From the NCBI GenBank assembly GCA_015055815.1, contig SVHM01000008.1, positions 1 through 41,513 of the forward strand: a stretch of 41,513 nucleotides of DNA, given 5' to 3'. The notes under the pieces are model-generated. The model did no database searches, was not told the DNA's origin, and saw only the letters and a list, made by a program, of their open reading frames with translations. Of this stretch, positions 7,565-16,658 are shown in pieces. Source of the DNA: Clostridiales bacterium. Its GTDB lineage: Bacteria; Bacillota; Clostridia; Christensenellales; UBA1242. The translations under genes and the position numbers were made by a program. The stretch's first letter is position 1. Each line of letters starts with the position of its first letter.

Positions 7565-8068
7565 TTAAACAAGCTCAATAATTGCCATTTCAGCATTGTC
7601 ACCATTTCTAGTGCCAAGTTTAACAATTCTAGTATATCCACCGCCAGTACCTAGAGTTTCTTTTCTCTTAGCATACTTAGGAGCATATACGTTAAATATC
7701 TTCTCGATAAGTGGATGTTTAATATCTTGAGTACGTTTAACGAAATCAGTCTTAGATTCTTTTTCAGCTCTAACTTCTTGAATATCATAAAGTTTACTCA
7801 TAATATCTCTTCTAGCAGCCAATTTCTTAGCGCCATCATTAACAACTTCTTTTTGAGATTTAACACCTTTAGCATCTGTAACAGTTTTATTAACTTTAAC
7901 AACGTCTTCATAAGTGTTAATTGCTTTTGTTAATAATTTTTCTGCATAAGTTCTAACTTCTTTTGCTTTTTCTAAAGTTGTTTCAATTTTTCCATACCAA
8001 AGAAGATTTGTAGCAAGACTTCTAAGTACCGCCAATCTTTGATCAGTAGGTCTATTTAATTTTCTCAT
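7565..8068 (-). CDS. rplQ: 50S ribosomal protein L17, enlarged form
   Basis: L17 sits near the exit of the peptide tunnel in the large subunit. The N-terminus (RKLNRPTDQRLAVLRSL) and the C-terminus (GGGYTRIVKLGTRNGD, MAIIELV) are canonical. At 167 residues it is much longer than the usual 115-130: extra lysine-rich sequence lies in the middle, from about residue 55 to 135. It is the last gene of the cluster, right after rpoA, with AAGGGAG upstream of the ATG and a strong terminator behind. Confidence 0.95.
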   Translation of the reverse strand: MRKLNRPTDQRLAVLRSLATNLLWYGKIETTLEKAKEVRTYAEKLLTKAINTYEDVVKVNKTVTDAKGVKSQKEVVNDGAKKLAARRDIMSKLYDIQEVRAEKESKTDFVKRTQDIKHPLIEKIFNVYAPKYAKRKETLGTGGGYTRIVKLGTRNGDNAEMAIIELV

Positions 8069-8088
8069 TATACAAATTCTCCCTTATA

Positions 8089-9042
8089 TTATTCTTCGTC
8101 ATTTCTTAGAGACAAGCCAAAACTTTGAAGTTTAGCAGCAACTTCTTCAAGAGATCTTTTACCCAAGTTTTTAACTTTAGCAAGGTCTGATTCAGACTTT
8201 TTAGTAAGATCTGCAACAGTGTTAATACCTGCTCTCTTTAAGCAATTGTAACTTCTAACAGATAAATCAATATCTTCGATAGTCATCTCTAAAACTTTTG
8301 TTTGTTTATCTTCCTCACGACAAACCAAAATATCCATTTGAGCCATACTTTCAACCAAGTCAACAAATAGACCAATATGGTCTTGGATTAATTTGCCAGA
8401 AAGAGAAATTACTTCTCTAGCAGACAAAGTACCATTTGTTTCAACTTCGATTGTAAGTTTGTCATAATCAATATTTTGACCTACACGAGTATTTTGAACA
8501 TAGTAATTCACTTTCTTAACTGGTGTAAAGATTGAATCAACTGCGATATAACCGATAGCCATATCTTCTTTTTTATTAGCATCAGCAGGAACATATCCCC
8601 TACCTCTACCAATAAATACTTCCAACTCAAATTTACCACCATCATCAAGTGAACAAATATGAAGTTCTGGATTAAGTATTTCAACTAAATCGTTAGGTTC
8701 GAAGTCAGCTGCAGTAACTTCACCAGCGCCATATTTATTTATTCTTAGTACAGTTGAAAAATCTTTATTTGTTTCATAAGATTTAACTGCTAAATTTTTG
8801 ATATTAAGTACAATATCAACAACGTCTTCAGAAACACCTTTAATGGTAGAAAACTCATGTTGAACACCATTAATTTTGATTCCGATTGGAGCAGCACCAG
8901 GAAGAGCAGACAATAATACTCTTCTCAAGCAATTACCAAGTGTAATTCCGAAACCTCTATCAAGTGGTTCTACTACAAATCTAGCAAAACAACCATTATC
9001 TGTTTCTTCACATGTAATTCTAGGCTTTTCAATTTCCATCAT
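8089..9042 (-). CDS. rpoA: DNA-directed RNA polymerase subunit alpha
   Basis: Alpha dimerises to start polymerase assembly and contacts promoter UP elements and activators. The 317 residues contain the N-terminal dimerisation domain with RGFGITLGNCLRRVLLSALPG (about 29-49) and the C-terminal domain from about 250, with SVRSYNCLKRAGI and the helix-hairpin-helix KNLGKRSLEEV. The ATG is preceded by GAGGAA. It lies between rpsD and rplQ, the conserved end of the alpha operon. Confidence 0.98.
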   Translation of the reverse strand: MMEIEKPRITCEETDNGCFARFVVEPLDRGFGITLGNCLRRVLLSALPGAAPIGIKINGVQHEFSTIKGVSEDVVDIVLNIKNLAVKSYETNKDFSTVLRINKYGAGEVTAADFEPNDLVEILNPELHICSLDDGGKFELEVFIGRGRGYVPADANKKEDMAIGYIAVDSIFTPVKKVNYYVQNTRVGQNIDYDKLTIEVETNGTLSAREVISLSGKLIQDHIGLFVDLVESMAQMDILVCREEDKQTKVLEMTIEDIDLSVRSYNCLKRAGINTVADLTKKSESDLAKVKNLGKRSLEEVAAKLQSFGLSLRNDEE

Positions 9043-9071
9043 AAGAAATTCCTCACTTTTGAAATTATTTA

Positions 9072-9695
9072 TTATTTAGAGTACAACTCTATGATTAAGT
9101 GCTCACGGATATTTAGATCAATATCATCTCTTTGTGGTAGAGCATTAATCTTTCCTGTTAATTTTTCTGCGTTAAATTCTAACCATTTAGGCATAACAAC
9201 TTTAACATCTTTCAATTCTTTAAACATAGGAAGTTCTTTCTTGTTTTCTTTTATTGAAATAACATCATCAACTTTTACTAAATAAGAAGGGATGTTAACA
9301 TTTTTACCATTTACAGTAATATGACCATGATTAACGATTTGTCTACATTCTTTTCTAGAAGCACCAATACCCATTCTATAAACAACGTTATCAAGTCTTC
9401 TTTCAAGTAAACTTAACATATTTTCACCGACAATGCCAGTTCTTTGTTTATTAGCCATATCATAATATGCTCTAAATTGTTTTTCAAGCAAGCCATAAGC
9501 TTTTTTAACTTTTTGTTTTTCTCTCAATTGTAGACTATATTCAGTAGCTTTCTTTCTAGCTGCACCATGAACACCTGGAACATTAGGTCTTCTTTCCATA
9601 GCACATTTTTTAGAAGTACATCTTTCGCCTTTTAAGAATAATTTACATCCTTCACGACGACAAATTCTACAATCTGCACCTGTATATTTTGCCAT
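9072..9695 (-). CDS. rpsD: 30S ribosomal protein S4, zinc-binding form
   Basis: A primary 16S rRNA binder that starts 30S assembly. At 207 residues it is slightly longer than many S4 proteins. The N-terminal cysteines C9, C12, C26 and C31 have the spacing of the zinc-containing S4 type. The S4 RNA-binding domain follows (RLDNVVYRMG, ASRKECRQIVNHGHITVNGK). In many bacteria S4 represses its own operon; no matching leader was identified here. AAAGGAG lies upstream with rather long spacing to the ATG. Confidence 0.98.
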   Translation of the reverse strand: MAKYTGADCRICRREGCKLFLKGERCTSKKCAMERRPNVPGVHGAARKKATEYSLQLREKQKVKKAYGLLEKQFRAYYDMANKQRTGIVGENMLSLLERRLDNVVYRMGIGASRKECRQIVNHGHITVNGKNVNIPSYLVKVDDVISIKENKKELPMFKELKDVKVVMPKWLEFNAEKLTGKINALPQRDDIDLNIREHLIIELYSK

Positions 9696-9717
9696 TATTT
9701 AATTAATTCTCCTTTGA

Positions 9718-10113
9718 TTATATTCTTCTGCGCTTTGGTGGGCGACAACCATTATGTGGAATAGGTGATACATCTTTAATCATTGTGATGTCAAGACCTG
9801 CAGTTTGTAGAGCTCTGATAGCAGTTTCTCTACCATTACCTGGGCCTTTAACATAAACGTCTACAGATTTAATACCTTGTTCTCTAGCACTCTTACCAGC
9901 AATTTCTGAAGCTTGTTGAGCAGCATAAGGAGTGCTTTTTCTTGAACCACTAAGACCTAGGCTACCTGCACTACTCCAAGAAACTGCGTTACCTGCATTA
10001 TCAGTGATAGTAATGATTGTATTGTTAAAAGAAGCGTTTATGTATGCAGCACCCTTGTCTAAATTTTTAGTTACTTTTTTCTTTTTTGTAACTTTATTTT
10101 TCGTAACAGCCAT
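9718..10113 (-). CDS. rpsK: 30S ribosomal protein S11
   Basis: S11 forms part of the 30S platform near the mRNA exit. Its 131 residues carry the family signature ([44 protein letters not shown], and the C-terminal [14 protein letters not shown]). A lysine-rich N-terminus of about 18 residues precedes the core. The site AAGGAG is well placed. It lies between rpsM and rpsD as in other Firmicutes. Confidence 0.98.
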   Translation of the reverse strand: MAVTKNKVTKKKKVTKNLDKGAAYINASFNNTIITITDNAGNAVSWSSAGSLGLSGSRKSTPYAAQQASEIAGKSAREQGIKSVDVYVKGPGNGRETAIRALQTAGLDITMIKDVSPIPHNGCRPPKRRRI

Positions 10114-10133
10114 TTATTTTCTCCTTATAAATT

Positions 10134-10514
10134 TTACTTACCTTTCTCTTTCTTAGACTTAGAAACAGTTTTCTTTGGTCCTTTTCTAGTTCTAGCATTT
10201 TGCTTAGTATTTTGTCCACGAACAGGAAGACCTTTTCTGTGACGAATACCACGATAGCAACCAATCTCTTGAAGTCTTTTGATATTTAAAGAAACTTCTC
10301 TTTGAAGGTCTCCTTCAACAACACAGTTTTTCTCTATGTAAGTTCTGATTTTACCAACTTCATCTTCAGTTAAATCTTTTACACGAGTGTCTGGATTAAT
10401 ATTAGTTTCTTTTAAAATTTCATTAGCAGTTTGTCTACCAATACCGTAGATATAAGTTAAACCTATTTCTACTCTCTTTTCGTTTGGTAAATCAATTCCA
10501 GCAATACGAGCCAT
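10134..10514 (-). CDS. rpsM: 30S ribosomal protein S13
   Basis: S13 is a 30S head protein that contacts the P-site tRNA and L5 across the subunit bridge. The 126 residues match the family: [26 protein letters not shown] at the start, and the basic C-terminal tail with [25 protein letters not shown] site precedes the ATG. It is the first gene after a 210-nt gap that holds a strong internal promoter (10555-10583), so the alpha part of the cluster can be transcribed independently. Confidence 0.98.
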   Translation of the reverse strand: MARIAGIDLPNEKRVEIGLTYIYGIGRQTANEILKETNINPDTRVKDLTEDEVGKIRTYIEKNCVVEGDLQREVSLNIKRLQEIGCYRGIRHRKGLPVRGQNTKQNARTRKGPKKTVSKSKKEKGK

Positions 10515-10554
10515 TTAATTTCCTCCATTAATTTTATTTAATAGTATTTAAACT

Positions 10555-10583
10555 ATTATAACTCAAAGTTGACAAAATGTCAC
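10555..10583 (-). promoter_or_regulatory. Strong internal promoter before rpsM
   Basis: On the minus strand, GTGACA (10578-10583) and a perfect TATAAT (10555-10560) are separated by 17 nt. TGACA-AAA-TGTCA at 10570-10582, a 5-bp inverted repeat, overlaps the -35 and could be an operator. The transcript would start about 35 nt before the rpsM ATG. Confidence 0.8.
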
Positions 10584-10724
10584 TATTAGTTATTAATTTT
10601 TTTTGGGAAAATCCCATATATTTCGATACAAGTAAAAATTTGCCGCGATTTACTTGCAATTATTTTTAAAGTCAGTACTCAAAAATATTGAGTTAGTTAG
10701 ATTACTTAGACTTTAACAAGACTA
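10584..10724 (-). other. Intergenic segment between rpmJ and the rpsM promoter
   Basis: Holds an 8-bp inverted repeat, CAAGTAAA / TTTACTTG, around 10630-10660, and GGGATTTTCCC near 10604-10614. Neither has a proper T run on the minus strand, so termination after rpmJ is not evident. Read-through from rpmJ plus new starts at the rpsM promoter is the simplest reading. Confidence 0.4.
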
Positions 10725-10841
10725 TTAGCCTTGTCTTTGTTTGTGTTTAGGATATTTTGAACAAATAACCATAACTGTGCCATTTCTTTTAATAACTTTG
10801 CAACTATCACACATTTTCTTTACTGATGGTCTTACTTTCAT
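10725..10841 (-). CDS. rpmJ: 50S ribosomal protein L36, zinc-binding form
   Basis: This short gene encodes 38 residues. It begins [19 protein letters not shown] and has the zinc ligands C11, C14, C27 and H33, the C+ form of L36. AGGAG lies just upstream of the ATG, and it starts 12 nt after infA, its normal neighbour. It ends with KHKQRQG and TAA. Easily missed because of its size. Confidence 0.96.
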   Translation of the reverse strand: MKVRPSVKKMCDSCKVIKRNGTVMVICSKYPKHKQRQG

Positions 10842-10853
10842 AACTTTACTCTC

Positions 10854-11081
10854 CTAATTTTTGTTTTTTAATCGCCAAATTATGCGACCTTTAGTTAAAT
10901 CGTAGAGCGACATTTCTACTTTTACTTGGTCACCTACTAAAATTCTAATATTGTTAAGATGAAGTTTTCCCGATAGATATGCAGTAATAATAAATCCATT
11001 AGATAATTGTACTTTAAAATTTGCATTTCTTAAAACTTCAACAACAACGCCTTCTGTTTCTACAACATCTGTTTTTGACAC
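10854..11081 (-). CDS. infA: Translation initiation factor IF-1
   Basis: IF-1 is an OB-fold protein that occupies the 30S A site during initiation. About 75 residues with the family sequence: [39 protein letters not shown], and [16 protein letters not shown] chose the GTG at 11081 because it gives the usual N-terminus (Met-Ser-Lys-x-Asp-Val) and lies 10 nt from AGGAGG; two TTG codons nearer that site are less likely. The AGGAGG is fused to the stop codon of the KOW gene (UAGGAGG). Confidence 0.96.
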   Translation of the reverse strand: MSKTDVVETEGVVVEVLRNANFKVQLSNGFIITAYLSGKLHLNNIRILVGDQVKVEMSLYDLTKGRIIWRLKNKN

Positions 11082-11095
11082 AAACAACAAGCCTC

Positions 11096-11359
11096 CTATT
11101 TGTAATCTTTAGATTTATAATCTTTCAAATATTTTATAACAAGAGCATCGGTTAAATTTTCAACGTCCACTCCCGAATATTCACTTTTACATAGTAAAAA
11201 TAAATGTTTAATATTTTTCTTCTTTGGGTTTTCAATTGGTTTAGATTTACCATTAATTAAGTAAGCATAAGCATTTTCAATATATTTGACAATATATAAT
11301 TCTTCGCTATCTCTACCCGCAATTGATTTAACAATTGAACCACTACTAAACTTATCCAT
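11096..11359 (-). CDS. KOW-domain RNA-binding protein (L14e-like)
   Basis: An 87-residue protein with an N-terminal KOW-type strand pattern ([21 protein letters not shown]) and the lysine-rich [10 protein letters not shown] segment. This family resembles archaeal/eukaryotic L14e and is typically found between map and infA in Clostridia. It probably binds rRNA, but its role in bacteria is not established. The ATG at 11359 is spaced 5 nt from AGG; an in-frame GTG two codons upstream is possible. It follows map by 6 nt. Confidence 0.85.
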   Translation of the reverse strand: MDKFSSGSIVKSIAGRDSEELYIVKYIENAYAYLINGKSKPIENPKKKNIKHLFLLCKSEYSGVDVENLTDALVIKYLKDYKSKDYK

Positions 11360-11365
11360 ATTCAC

Positions 11366-12112
11366 CTACATAGTTAATATTTCAACACCATTATCGGTAA
11401 TTAAAACAGTATTTTCGTAGTGAGCAGATGGCAAACCATCTCTAGTTTTACAAGTCCAACCGTCAGGCATAAATTTAACATTTCTATCACCCATATTAAC
11501 CATAGGCTCTATAGCGATAGTAGTATTAGCATTTAGCCTTGGACCACTACCAGATCTTCCGAAATTAGGAACCATAGGATCTTCATGTAGTTGTTTTCCT
11601 ATACCATGACCAACAAGTTCTCTAACAACTGAATAACCATTTTTTTCAACAAAAGTTTGAACTCTATTGGAAATATCTCCAACAAAAGCACCACTCTTTA
11701 AACCCTTTATTCCTTCAAAGAAGCTTTGTTCTGTAATTTTAATTAATCTTTTTACTTTTGGGTCAATTTTTCCTACAGGAAAAGTTCTAGCAGCATCTCC
11801 GTGATAGCCATTATATTTGGCACCAACATCAATACTAATTATATCCCCTTCCTTTAAGATTATATCATTACTTGGAATACCATGCACAATTGTGTCATTG
11901 ACCGAAGCACAAATGCTTGCAGGATACCCATTATAGTTTTTGAAGGAAGGAGTAGCACCTTGAGACTTAATATAATCGTAAGCGATTTTATCAAGTTCTT
12001 TAGTACTAATTCCTACCTTAATACTATCTTTAACAACATTAAGTGTATCTCGTGTAATTCTACACGCTTCACGAATTAATTCGATTTCTTCTTGAGATTT
12101 TATCTTAATCAT
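11366..12112 (-). CDS. map: Methionine aminopeptidase, type I
   Basis: It removes the initiator methionine from new proteins. The 248-residue length is typical of type Ia. The five metal ligands are visible in order: Asp in DVGAKYNGYHG, Asp in GDAARTFPVG, His in GHGIGKQLHEDP, Glu in AIEPMVNMG and Glu in HYENTVLIT. The gene overlaps the end of adk by 8 nt, so it is translationally coupled to it. The ribosome binding site (AGGAAAC) lies inside adk. Confidence 0.97.
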   Translation of the reverse strand: MIKIKSQEEIELIREACRITRDTLNVVKDSIKVGISTKELDKIAYDYIKSQGATPSFKNYNGYPASICASVNDTIVHGIPSNDIILKEGDIISIDVGAKYNGYHGDAARTFPVGKIDPKVKRLIKITEQSFFEGIKGLKSGAFVGDISNRVQTFVEKNGYSVVRELVGHGIGKQLHEDPMVPNFGRSGSGPRLNANTTIAIEPMVNMGDRNVKFMPDGWTCKTRDGLPSAHYENTVLITDNGVEILTM

Positions 12113-12734
12113 TGTTTCCTTTGTCCAATACAGCTTTAACTAATGCGTAAGTATCTTCTACTTGATCAGTAGCATCAATCTTATTGAACACACCTTTTTC
12201 TTTATAGAAATTTATAACATCAAGTGGAACTGCTTGTTTTTGAAGTCTCATTTTGATAACTTCTGGTTTATCGTCATCTCTAATGTAAACATCTCCACCA
12301 CATTTTTCACATTTACCATCAACCATCCAATCAAGAGATGTTGGTTGACTACATTTGCTACACATTCTTCTACTAGAAAGTCTTTCGATAATTTTTTCTT
12401 CACTTAAATCAATCATAAGTGCAATATCAATATCTGTAAGTCCCTCTAGATATTTAGCTTGAGCAATGTTTCTAGGATAACCATCCAAGATGAAACCATT
12501 TTTACAATCATCTTGAGCTAGTCTATCAGCAACTAATTTATTAGTTAGTTCTTCTGGAACTAAATCGCCATTGTCAATATAACTTTTAGCAATTTTTCCA
12601 AGTTCAGTTTCATTTTTAATATTTGTTCTAAATATTTCGCCTGTTGAGATATGAGGTAAACCATATCTAGCACTAATTAATCCTGCTTGAGTTCCTTTAC
12701 CACTACCAACTGGTCCTAATAAAATTAATTTCAT
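12105..12734 (-). CDS. adk: Adenylate kinase, zinc LID type
   Basis: It interconverts ATP + AMP and 2 ADP. The protein has 209 residues. The Walker A loop reads GPVGSGKGT (usual form GPPGAGKGT), followed by HISTGEIFR and the AMP-binding DGYPRN. The LID holds four cysteines (CSKC ... CEKC), the Gram-positive zinc form. I chose the ATG at 12734 with GAGGGA just upstream; an in-frame upstream start would add six residues but has no good site and breaks the family N-terminus (MKLILLG). It lies between secY and map. Confidence 0.98.
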   Translation of the reverse strand: MKLILLGPVGSGKGTQAGLISARYGLPHISTGEIFRTNIKNETELGKIAKSYIDNGDLVPEELTNKLVADRLAQDDCKNGFILDGYPRNIAQAKYLEGLTDIDIALMIDLSEEKIIERLSSRRMCSKCSQPTSLDWMVDGKCEKCGGDVYIRDDDKPEVIKMRLQKQAVPLDVINFYKEKGVFNKIDATDQVEDTYALVKAVLDKGNND

Positions 12735-12753
12735 ATTTCCCTCTTCATTCAAA

Positions 12754-14064
12754 TTATTTTAAAAATCCTTTGTAACTTTTCATAAGCATTTGAGCTTCTA
12801 ATGATTTATCAAATTCAAGTGCAACACTAACAACGATTAGAAGACCGGTCGCACTAAATGCGTTAACAAGGCTACTACCATTAGATATTGCAGAGAATAA
12901 TATACTTGGAACTATTGCTATAATTGATAGGAAAACAGCACCAAATAATGTTACTCTATTTGAAATTTTCTTTAAATAATCAGCTGTAGGTTTACCCGGT
13001 CTAATACCTGGGATAAATCCACCATTTTGTTGAATATTTTTAGAAACGTCTTCTGGGTTAAATGTTACTTGAGCCCAGAAATATGCAAAGAAAGTAATTA
13101 AAAGTCCTACTAAAATGATATATACATAACTACCAGCTCCCAACCACTCACTGTACCATCTATAGAATTTACTAGTTTCAGTATCTACAAATATACTCAT
13201 GATAAGTTGTGGGAATGAAAGTAATGACATAGCAAATATTATTGGCATAACACCAGTAGCATTTACTCTAATTGGAATGTAAGTGCTTTGACCACCATAC
13301 ATTTTTCTACCTTTAATTTGTTTAGCATATTGAACAGGAACTTTTCTTTCAGAGCCATCAATCCAAACAATGAAACCAAAGATAAGAATTAATGCAAGTA
13401 AGAATAATCCAAGTTCACCTAAATTTTCCATGTGACCATCGAAAATTCCAACAATATTAGTTAAAAGTGAAGTAGCAGCAGTAGACAAGATACCTACAAA
13501 AATTAGAAGTGATTGTCCATTAGTGATACCAATTTCAGTAATTTTTTCACCAAGCCAGAAAGTAAACATAGAACCAGCTATAAGAATAAGAGTAACTATA
13601 GTTCCAGTAATCCAAGTTGGCAAAGACATTCCTAAGCCGTTTGAACTACCCTTTAGTACATCATCAAAGCTTAGAACAATAGCAACAGCTTGAGCAACAG
13701 CAAGAACTAATGCAGCTATTTTTGTATAAAAAGCTATTTTTTTCTTACCCTCATCTCCCATTCTAGATAATCTCTCTAAACTAGGAATAGCTATAGTTAG
13801 AAGTTGAATAATAATAGATGCACTGATGTAAGGTGAAATACCTAGGGCTAAGATTGAGCCGTTTGCCAAAGCTCCACCACTAATCGAGCTAAGCAAACTC
13901 AAAAATCCACCATCTTCGCCAATTTGAGAAGCAAAAGCTTCTGCATTAACACCAGGAACAGGTATCCAACAACCTAATCTATAGATTAATACTAACAAAA
14001 TAGTTAGCAAGATTTTGTTTCTAATTTCTTTTACTTTTAAAGCATTGATAAAATTTTTAAACAT
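12754..14064 (-). CDS. secY: Preprotein translocase channel subunit SecY
   Basis: The 436-residue central subunit of the SecYEG channel in the cytoplasmic membrane. Hydrophobic segments fit the usual ten transmembrane helices. Seen: the N-terminal VKEIRNKILLTILLVLIYRLG, the plug region after WIPVPGVN, ALGISPYISASIIIQLL, and GGFIPGIRPGKPTADYL in the large cytoplasmic loop. Its ATG shares one base with the rplO stop codon (TAATG), so translation is coupled to L15. It is followed by adk and map, the standard spc arrangement. Confidence 0.98.
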   Translation of the reverse strand: MFKNFINALKVKEIRNKILLTILLVLIYRLGCWIPVPGVNAEAFASQIGEDGGFLSLLSSISGGALANGSILALGISPYISASIIIQLLTIAIPSLERLSRMGDEGKKKIAFYTKIAALVLAVAQAVAIVLSFDDVLKGSSNGLGMSLPTWITGTIVTLILIAGSMFTFWLGEKITEIGITNGQSLLIFVGILSTAATSLLTNIVGIFDGHMENLGELGLFLLALILIFGFIVWIDGSERKVPVQYAKQIKGRKMYGGQSTYIPIRVNATGVMPIIFAMSLLSFPQLIMSIFVDTETSKFYRWYSEWLGAGSYVYIILVGLLITFFAYFWAQVTFNPEDVSKNIQQNGGFIPGIRPGKPTADYLKKISNRVTLFGAVFLSIIAIVPSILFSAISNGSSLVNAFSATGLLIVVSVALEFDKSLEAQMLMKSYKGFLK

Positions 14065-14510
14065 TATAATACCTCGGCTTTTCCACCAGCCTTAGTGATT
14101 TTTTGTATAGCAGTTTCAGAAAATTTACTAGCCTTAACTGTAAGATTTTTCTCTAATTTTCCATTACCTAATACTTTCAAACCATAAGGGGCAACTTTAC
14201 TAATCATATTTTTTTCTTTTAGTAATTCAACTGTAATAACAGTATTGTCAGCGAAGTTATTTAAATCTTCAACATTGATAACGTTGTATACTTTGTCAAA
14301 GTTTTTGTTATTGAAACCTCTTCTAGGAAGTTTACGGATTAAAGGCATTTGACCACCTTCAAATCCTGGACGAACACCACCGCCGCTTCTTGAATTTTGA
14401 CCTTTAGTACCCTTACCGCTAGTTTTACCTAGACCTGAGCCTATACCTCTACCTAATCTTTTTGCTTTAGGTGTAGAATTAGGTGCTGGAGCAATTTGAT
14501 GTAATTTCAT
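14064..14510 (-). CDS. rplO: 50S ribosomal protein L15
   Basis: A 148-residue late-assembly protein of the large subunit. The N-terminal glycine-rich, basic extension ([20 protein letters not shown], then [11 protein letters not shown]) reaches into the rRNA core, and the globular C-terminal half ends AGGKAEVL. The site AGGAGGG is fused with the stop of rpmD. It overlaps secY by one base. Confidence 0.97.
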   Translation of the reverse strand: MKLHQIAPAPNSTPKAKRLGRGIGSGLGKTSGKGTKGQNSRSGGGVRPGFEGGQMPLIRKLPRRGFNNKNFDKVYNVINVEDLNNFADNTVITVELLKEKNMISKVAPYGLKVLGNGKLEKNLTVKASKFSETAIQKITKAGGKAEVL

Positions 14511-14520
14511 AATTACCCTC

Positions 14521-14751
14521 CTAAATTTCCTCTACACGAACTAGGTGTTTGATTTTGAAAATCATACCCCTAACTGCACTATTGTCAGGCAATTCGTTAG
14601 AAGAATTAAGTTTATTTAGTCCTAGAGCAACAACTGTTCTCTTTTGGTCTTTACTATAACCAATAGCACTTTTTACAAGAGTTACTCTTAATTTTTTATT
14701 ATTTTTTGCAACTTTTGTAGTGGTTGCATTATTTGTTTTAGTTTCTGCCAT
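14521..14751 (-). CDS. rpmD: 50S ribosomal protein L30 with N-terminal extension
   Basis: The L30 core ([45 protein letters not shown]) is preceded by about 20 residues rich in Thr, Asn, Ala and Lys that ordinary 58-62 residue L30 proteins lack. Total 76 residues. AAGAGGTG precedes the first ATG and there is no ATG at the core start, so the extension is probably translated. It lies between rpsE and rplO as usual. Confidence 0.94.
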   Translation of the reverse strand: MAETKTNNATTTKVAKNNKKLRVTLVKSAIGYSKDQKRTVVALGLNKLNSSNELPDNSAVRGMIFKIKHLVRVEEI

Positions 14752-14761
14752 AATACACCTC

Positions 14762-15319
14762 TTACAAAATTTCCTCTACAGTTTTTCCACGAAGAGCAGC
14801 GATTTCTTCTTTGCTTCTTAGTTGAGTTAAAGCATCAAGAGTTGCCTTAACACAGTTTATTTTGTTTCTTGAACCATAAGTCTTTGCAGTAATATCTTTG
14901 ATACCACATAGTTCAACAACTGGTCTAACAGAACCACCAGCAATAACTCCAGTACCTTCTTTAGCAGGTAATAATTTAACCATTGAAGTACCGAATTTAC
15001 CAATTACTTCGTGTGGAATAGTAGTTCCTTCCATAGGAATACTAACCATATGTTTCTTTGCACTCATAGTAGCTTTATCAATAGCATTTGGAACTTCAGC
15101 AGCCTTACCAGCGCCAACTCCTACTTTACCATTTTTATCTCCAGCAACTACAAGAGCAGAGAATCTCATATTTCTACCACCCTTAACAACTTTAGTGATA
15201 CGATTTACATCTACTAATTTGCTTGCAATAGGGTCGATTTCTTTATTGAATGATTTTTTATCATTGTGATTTCTATTGCCACCTTTTCTTTCGAATGGCT
15301 TCTTTTCAGTATTTTGCAT
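14762..15319 (-). CDS. rpsE: 30S ribosomal protein S5
   Basis: S5 helps decoding accuracy and lines the mRNA entry channel. The 185 residues include the S5 N-terminal RNA-binding domain ([20 protein letters not shown], then [18 protein letters not shown]) and the C-terminal fold ending EEIL. About 30 basic and polar residues precede the core. AGAGGTG lies 7 nt before the ATG. Neighbours are rplR and rpmD. Confidence 0.97.
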   Translation of the reverse strand: MQNTEKKPFERKGGNRNHNDKKSFNKEIDPIASKLVDVNRITKVVKGGRNMRFSALVVAGDKNGKVGVGAGKAAEVPNAIDKATMSAKKHMVSIPMEGTTIPHEVIGKFGTSMVKLLPAKEGTGVIAGGSVRPVVELCGIKDITAKTYGSRNKINCVKATLDALTQLRSKEEIAALRGKTVEEIL

Positions 15320-15330
15320 ATAAACACCTC

Positions 15331-15699
15331 TTAAAACTCAAGGCCAGCATCTCTAGCACCATCAGCCAAAGCTTTAACTCTACCAGTGTATTGATATCCA
15401 GCTCTGTCAAATACAACAGTCTTAATACCTTTACTCATAGCGTTTTTAGCAACTGCTTGACCAACAATGAATGCTGCTTCTTGTTTAGTTTTTCCTTCTA
15501 TTGATTTAGCAATGTTTTTGTCCATAGTAGATGCTTGAGCAAGTGTAATACCCTTAGTATCATCAATTACTTGAGCATAGATATTACTCAAACTTCTAAA
15601 AACATTAAGTCTAGGTCTATCAGGAGTACCTGAAATTTTAGACCTAACTCTTTCAGCTCTCATTTTTCTATCTTCATTTTTATTAATCTTCTTAATCAT
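15331..15699 (-). CDS. rplR: 50S ribosomal protein L18
   Basis: L18 binds 5S rRNA together with L5 and places it on the large subunit. The 122 residues match the family: [63 protein letters not shown] at the C-terminus. The start is ATG 10 nt after the rplF stop, with AGAGGT upstream. Confidence 0.98.
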   Translation of the reverse strand: MIKKINKNEDRKMRAERVRSKISGTPDRPRLNVFRSLSNIYAQVIDDTKGITLAQASTMDKNIAKSIEGKTKQEAAFIVGQAVAKNAMSKGIKTVVFDRAGYQYTGRVKALADGARDAGLEF

Positions 15700-15709
15700 A
15701 CCCTAACCT

Positions 15710-16246
15710 CTACTTCTTACCACTCTTAACTTCTTTACGAACGATAACTTCGTCAGTATAACTAATTCCGTAAGCATGGTATGGTTCTACTGGTTTAATG
15801 TCTCTAACCTTTGCTGCGAATTGACCAACAAGTTCTTTGTTAATACCTTTGATAGTAATAACAGTTTTGTCACAAGAAAGTTCTATACCCTCAATAGCCT
15901 TAATTGTAACAGGGTGAGAAAGACCGATATTCAATACTAAATCTTTTCCTTGTTGAGTAACTTTATAACCAACACCGTTAACATTTAGTGATCTTTCATA
16001 ACCTTTGCTAACACCTTCAACCATATTAGCAATAAGTTGTCTATATAAACCATGATAAGCTCTATATTGAGTTTCAGTATTGTTATTTAGAACTAAAACT
16101 TGATTGTTTTCAACTTTCACTTCAATCTTTGGATTAATTTCTCTAGTTAAAGTGCCTTTAGGACCAGTAACTGTACAAATATTGTTATTCATAGTAACAG
16201 TAACGCCACTAGGAATAGCGATAGGATTTCTTCCAACTCTACTCAT
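15710..16246 (-). CDS. rplF: 50S ribosomal protein L6
   Basis: L6 lies near the factor-binding centre and the sarcin-ricin loop. The 178 residues show the two tandem L6 folds: SRVGRNPIAIPSGV and GPKGTLTREI in the first, and NVNGVGYKV with the C-terminal signature near VEPYHAYGISY in the second. The ATG is preceded by AGGAGG, fused with the rpsH stop. Lysine-rich C-terminus, as usual. Confidence 0.98.
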   Translation of the reverse strand: MSRVGRNPIAIPSGVTVTMNNNICTVTGPKGTLTREINPKIEVKVENNQVLVLNNNTETQYRAYHGLYRQLIANMVEGVSKGYERSLNVNGVGYKVTQQGKDLVLNIGLSHPVTIKAIEGIELSCDKTVITIKGINKELVGQFAAKVRDIKPVEPYHAYGISYTDEVIVRKEVKSGKK

Positions 16247-16256
16247 ACCTTACCTC

Positions 16257-16643
16257 CTACCATACATAAGCAAGCACTTCACCACCAACACCTAGTTTAC
16301 GTGCTTCCCTATCAGTAATTATTCCTTTGTTTGTAGAAACGATTGCGATACCAAGACCGTTAATAACCTTTGGTAAATCTTCTACACTTGCGTAAATTCT
16401 AAGACCTGGTTTAGAAATTCTTCTTAGTCCACGAATTACGTTGTTATCTTTGAAATCGATAACGATATTAGATTTAATGCCTTCTCCTTCAACTTTATAT
16501 GAAGCGATATAACCTTCATTAAGTAAAAGTTCAGAGATTGCTAATTTTTGTTTAGATACAGGAATGGAAACATTTTTGTGCTTAGCATTCAATGCATTTC
16601 TCATTCTTGTAAGCATATCTGCGATTGGATCTGTAGTCATCAT
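16257..16643 (-). CDS. rpsH: 30S ribosomal protein S8
   Basis: A primary 16S binder of the central domain; in enterobacteria it represses the spc operon. The 128 residues carry [13 protein letters not shown] at the start, and SKPGLRIYA and [27 protein letters not shown] toward the end. AAGGAGG precedes two adjacent ATG codons; the first has the better spacing. It follows rpsN by 15 nt. Confidence 0.98.
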   Translation of the reverse strand: MMTTDPIADMLTRMRNALNAKHKNVSIPVSKQKLAISELLLNEGYIASYKVEGEGIKSNIVIDFKDNNVIRGLRRISKPGLRIYASVEDLPKVINGLGIAIVSTNKGIITDREARKLGVGGEVLAYVW

Positions 16644-16658
16644 TAATATTTCCTCCTT

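Noticed and set aside
14898..15269. A 123-codon open frame opposite rpsE
   Set aside because: Antisense to a canonical S5 gene, with Pro/Ser/Thr-rich shadow composition.
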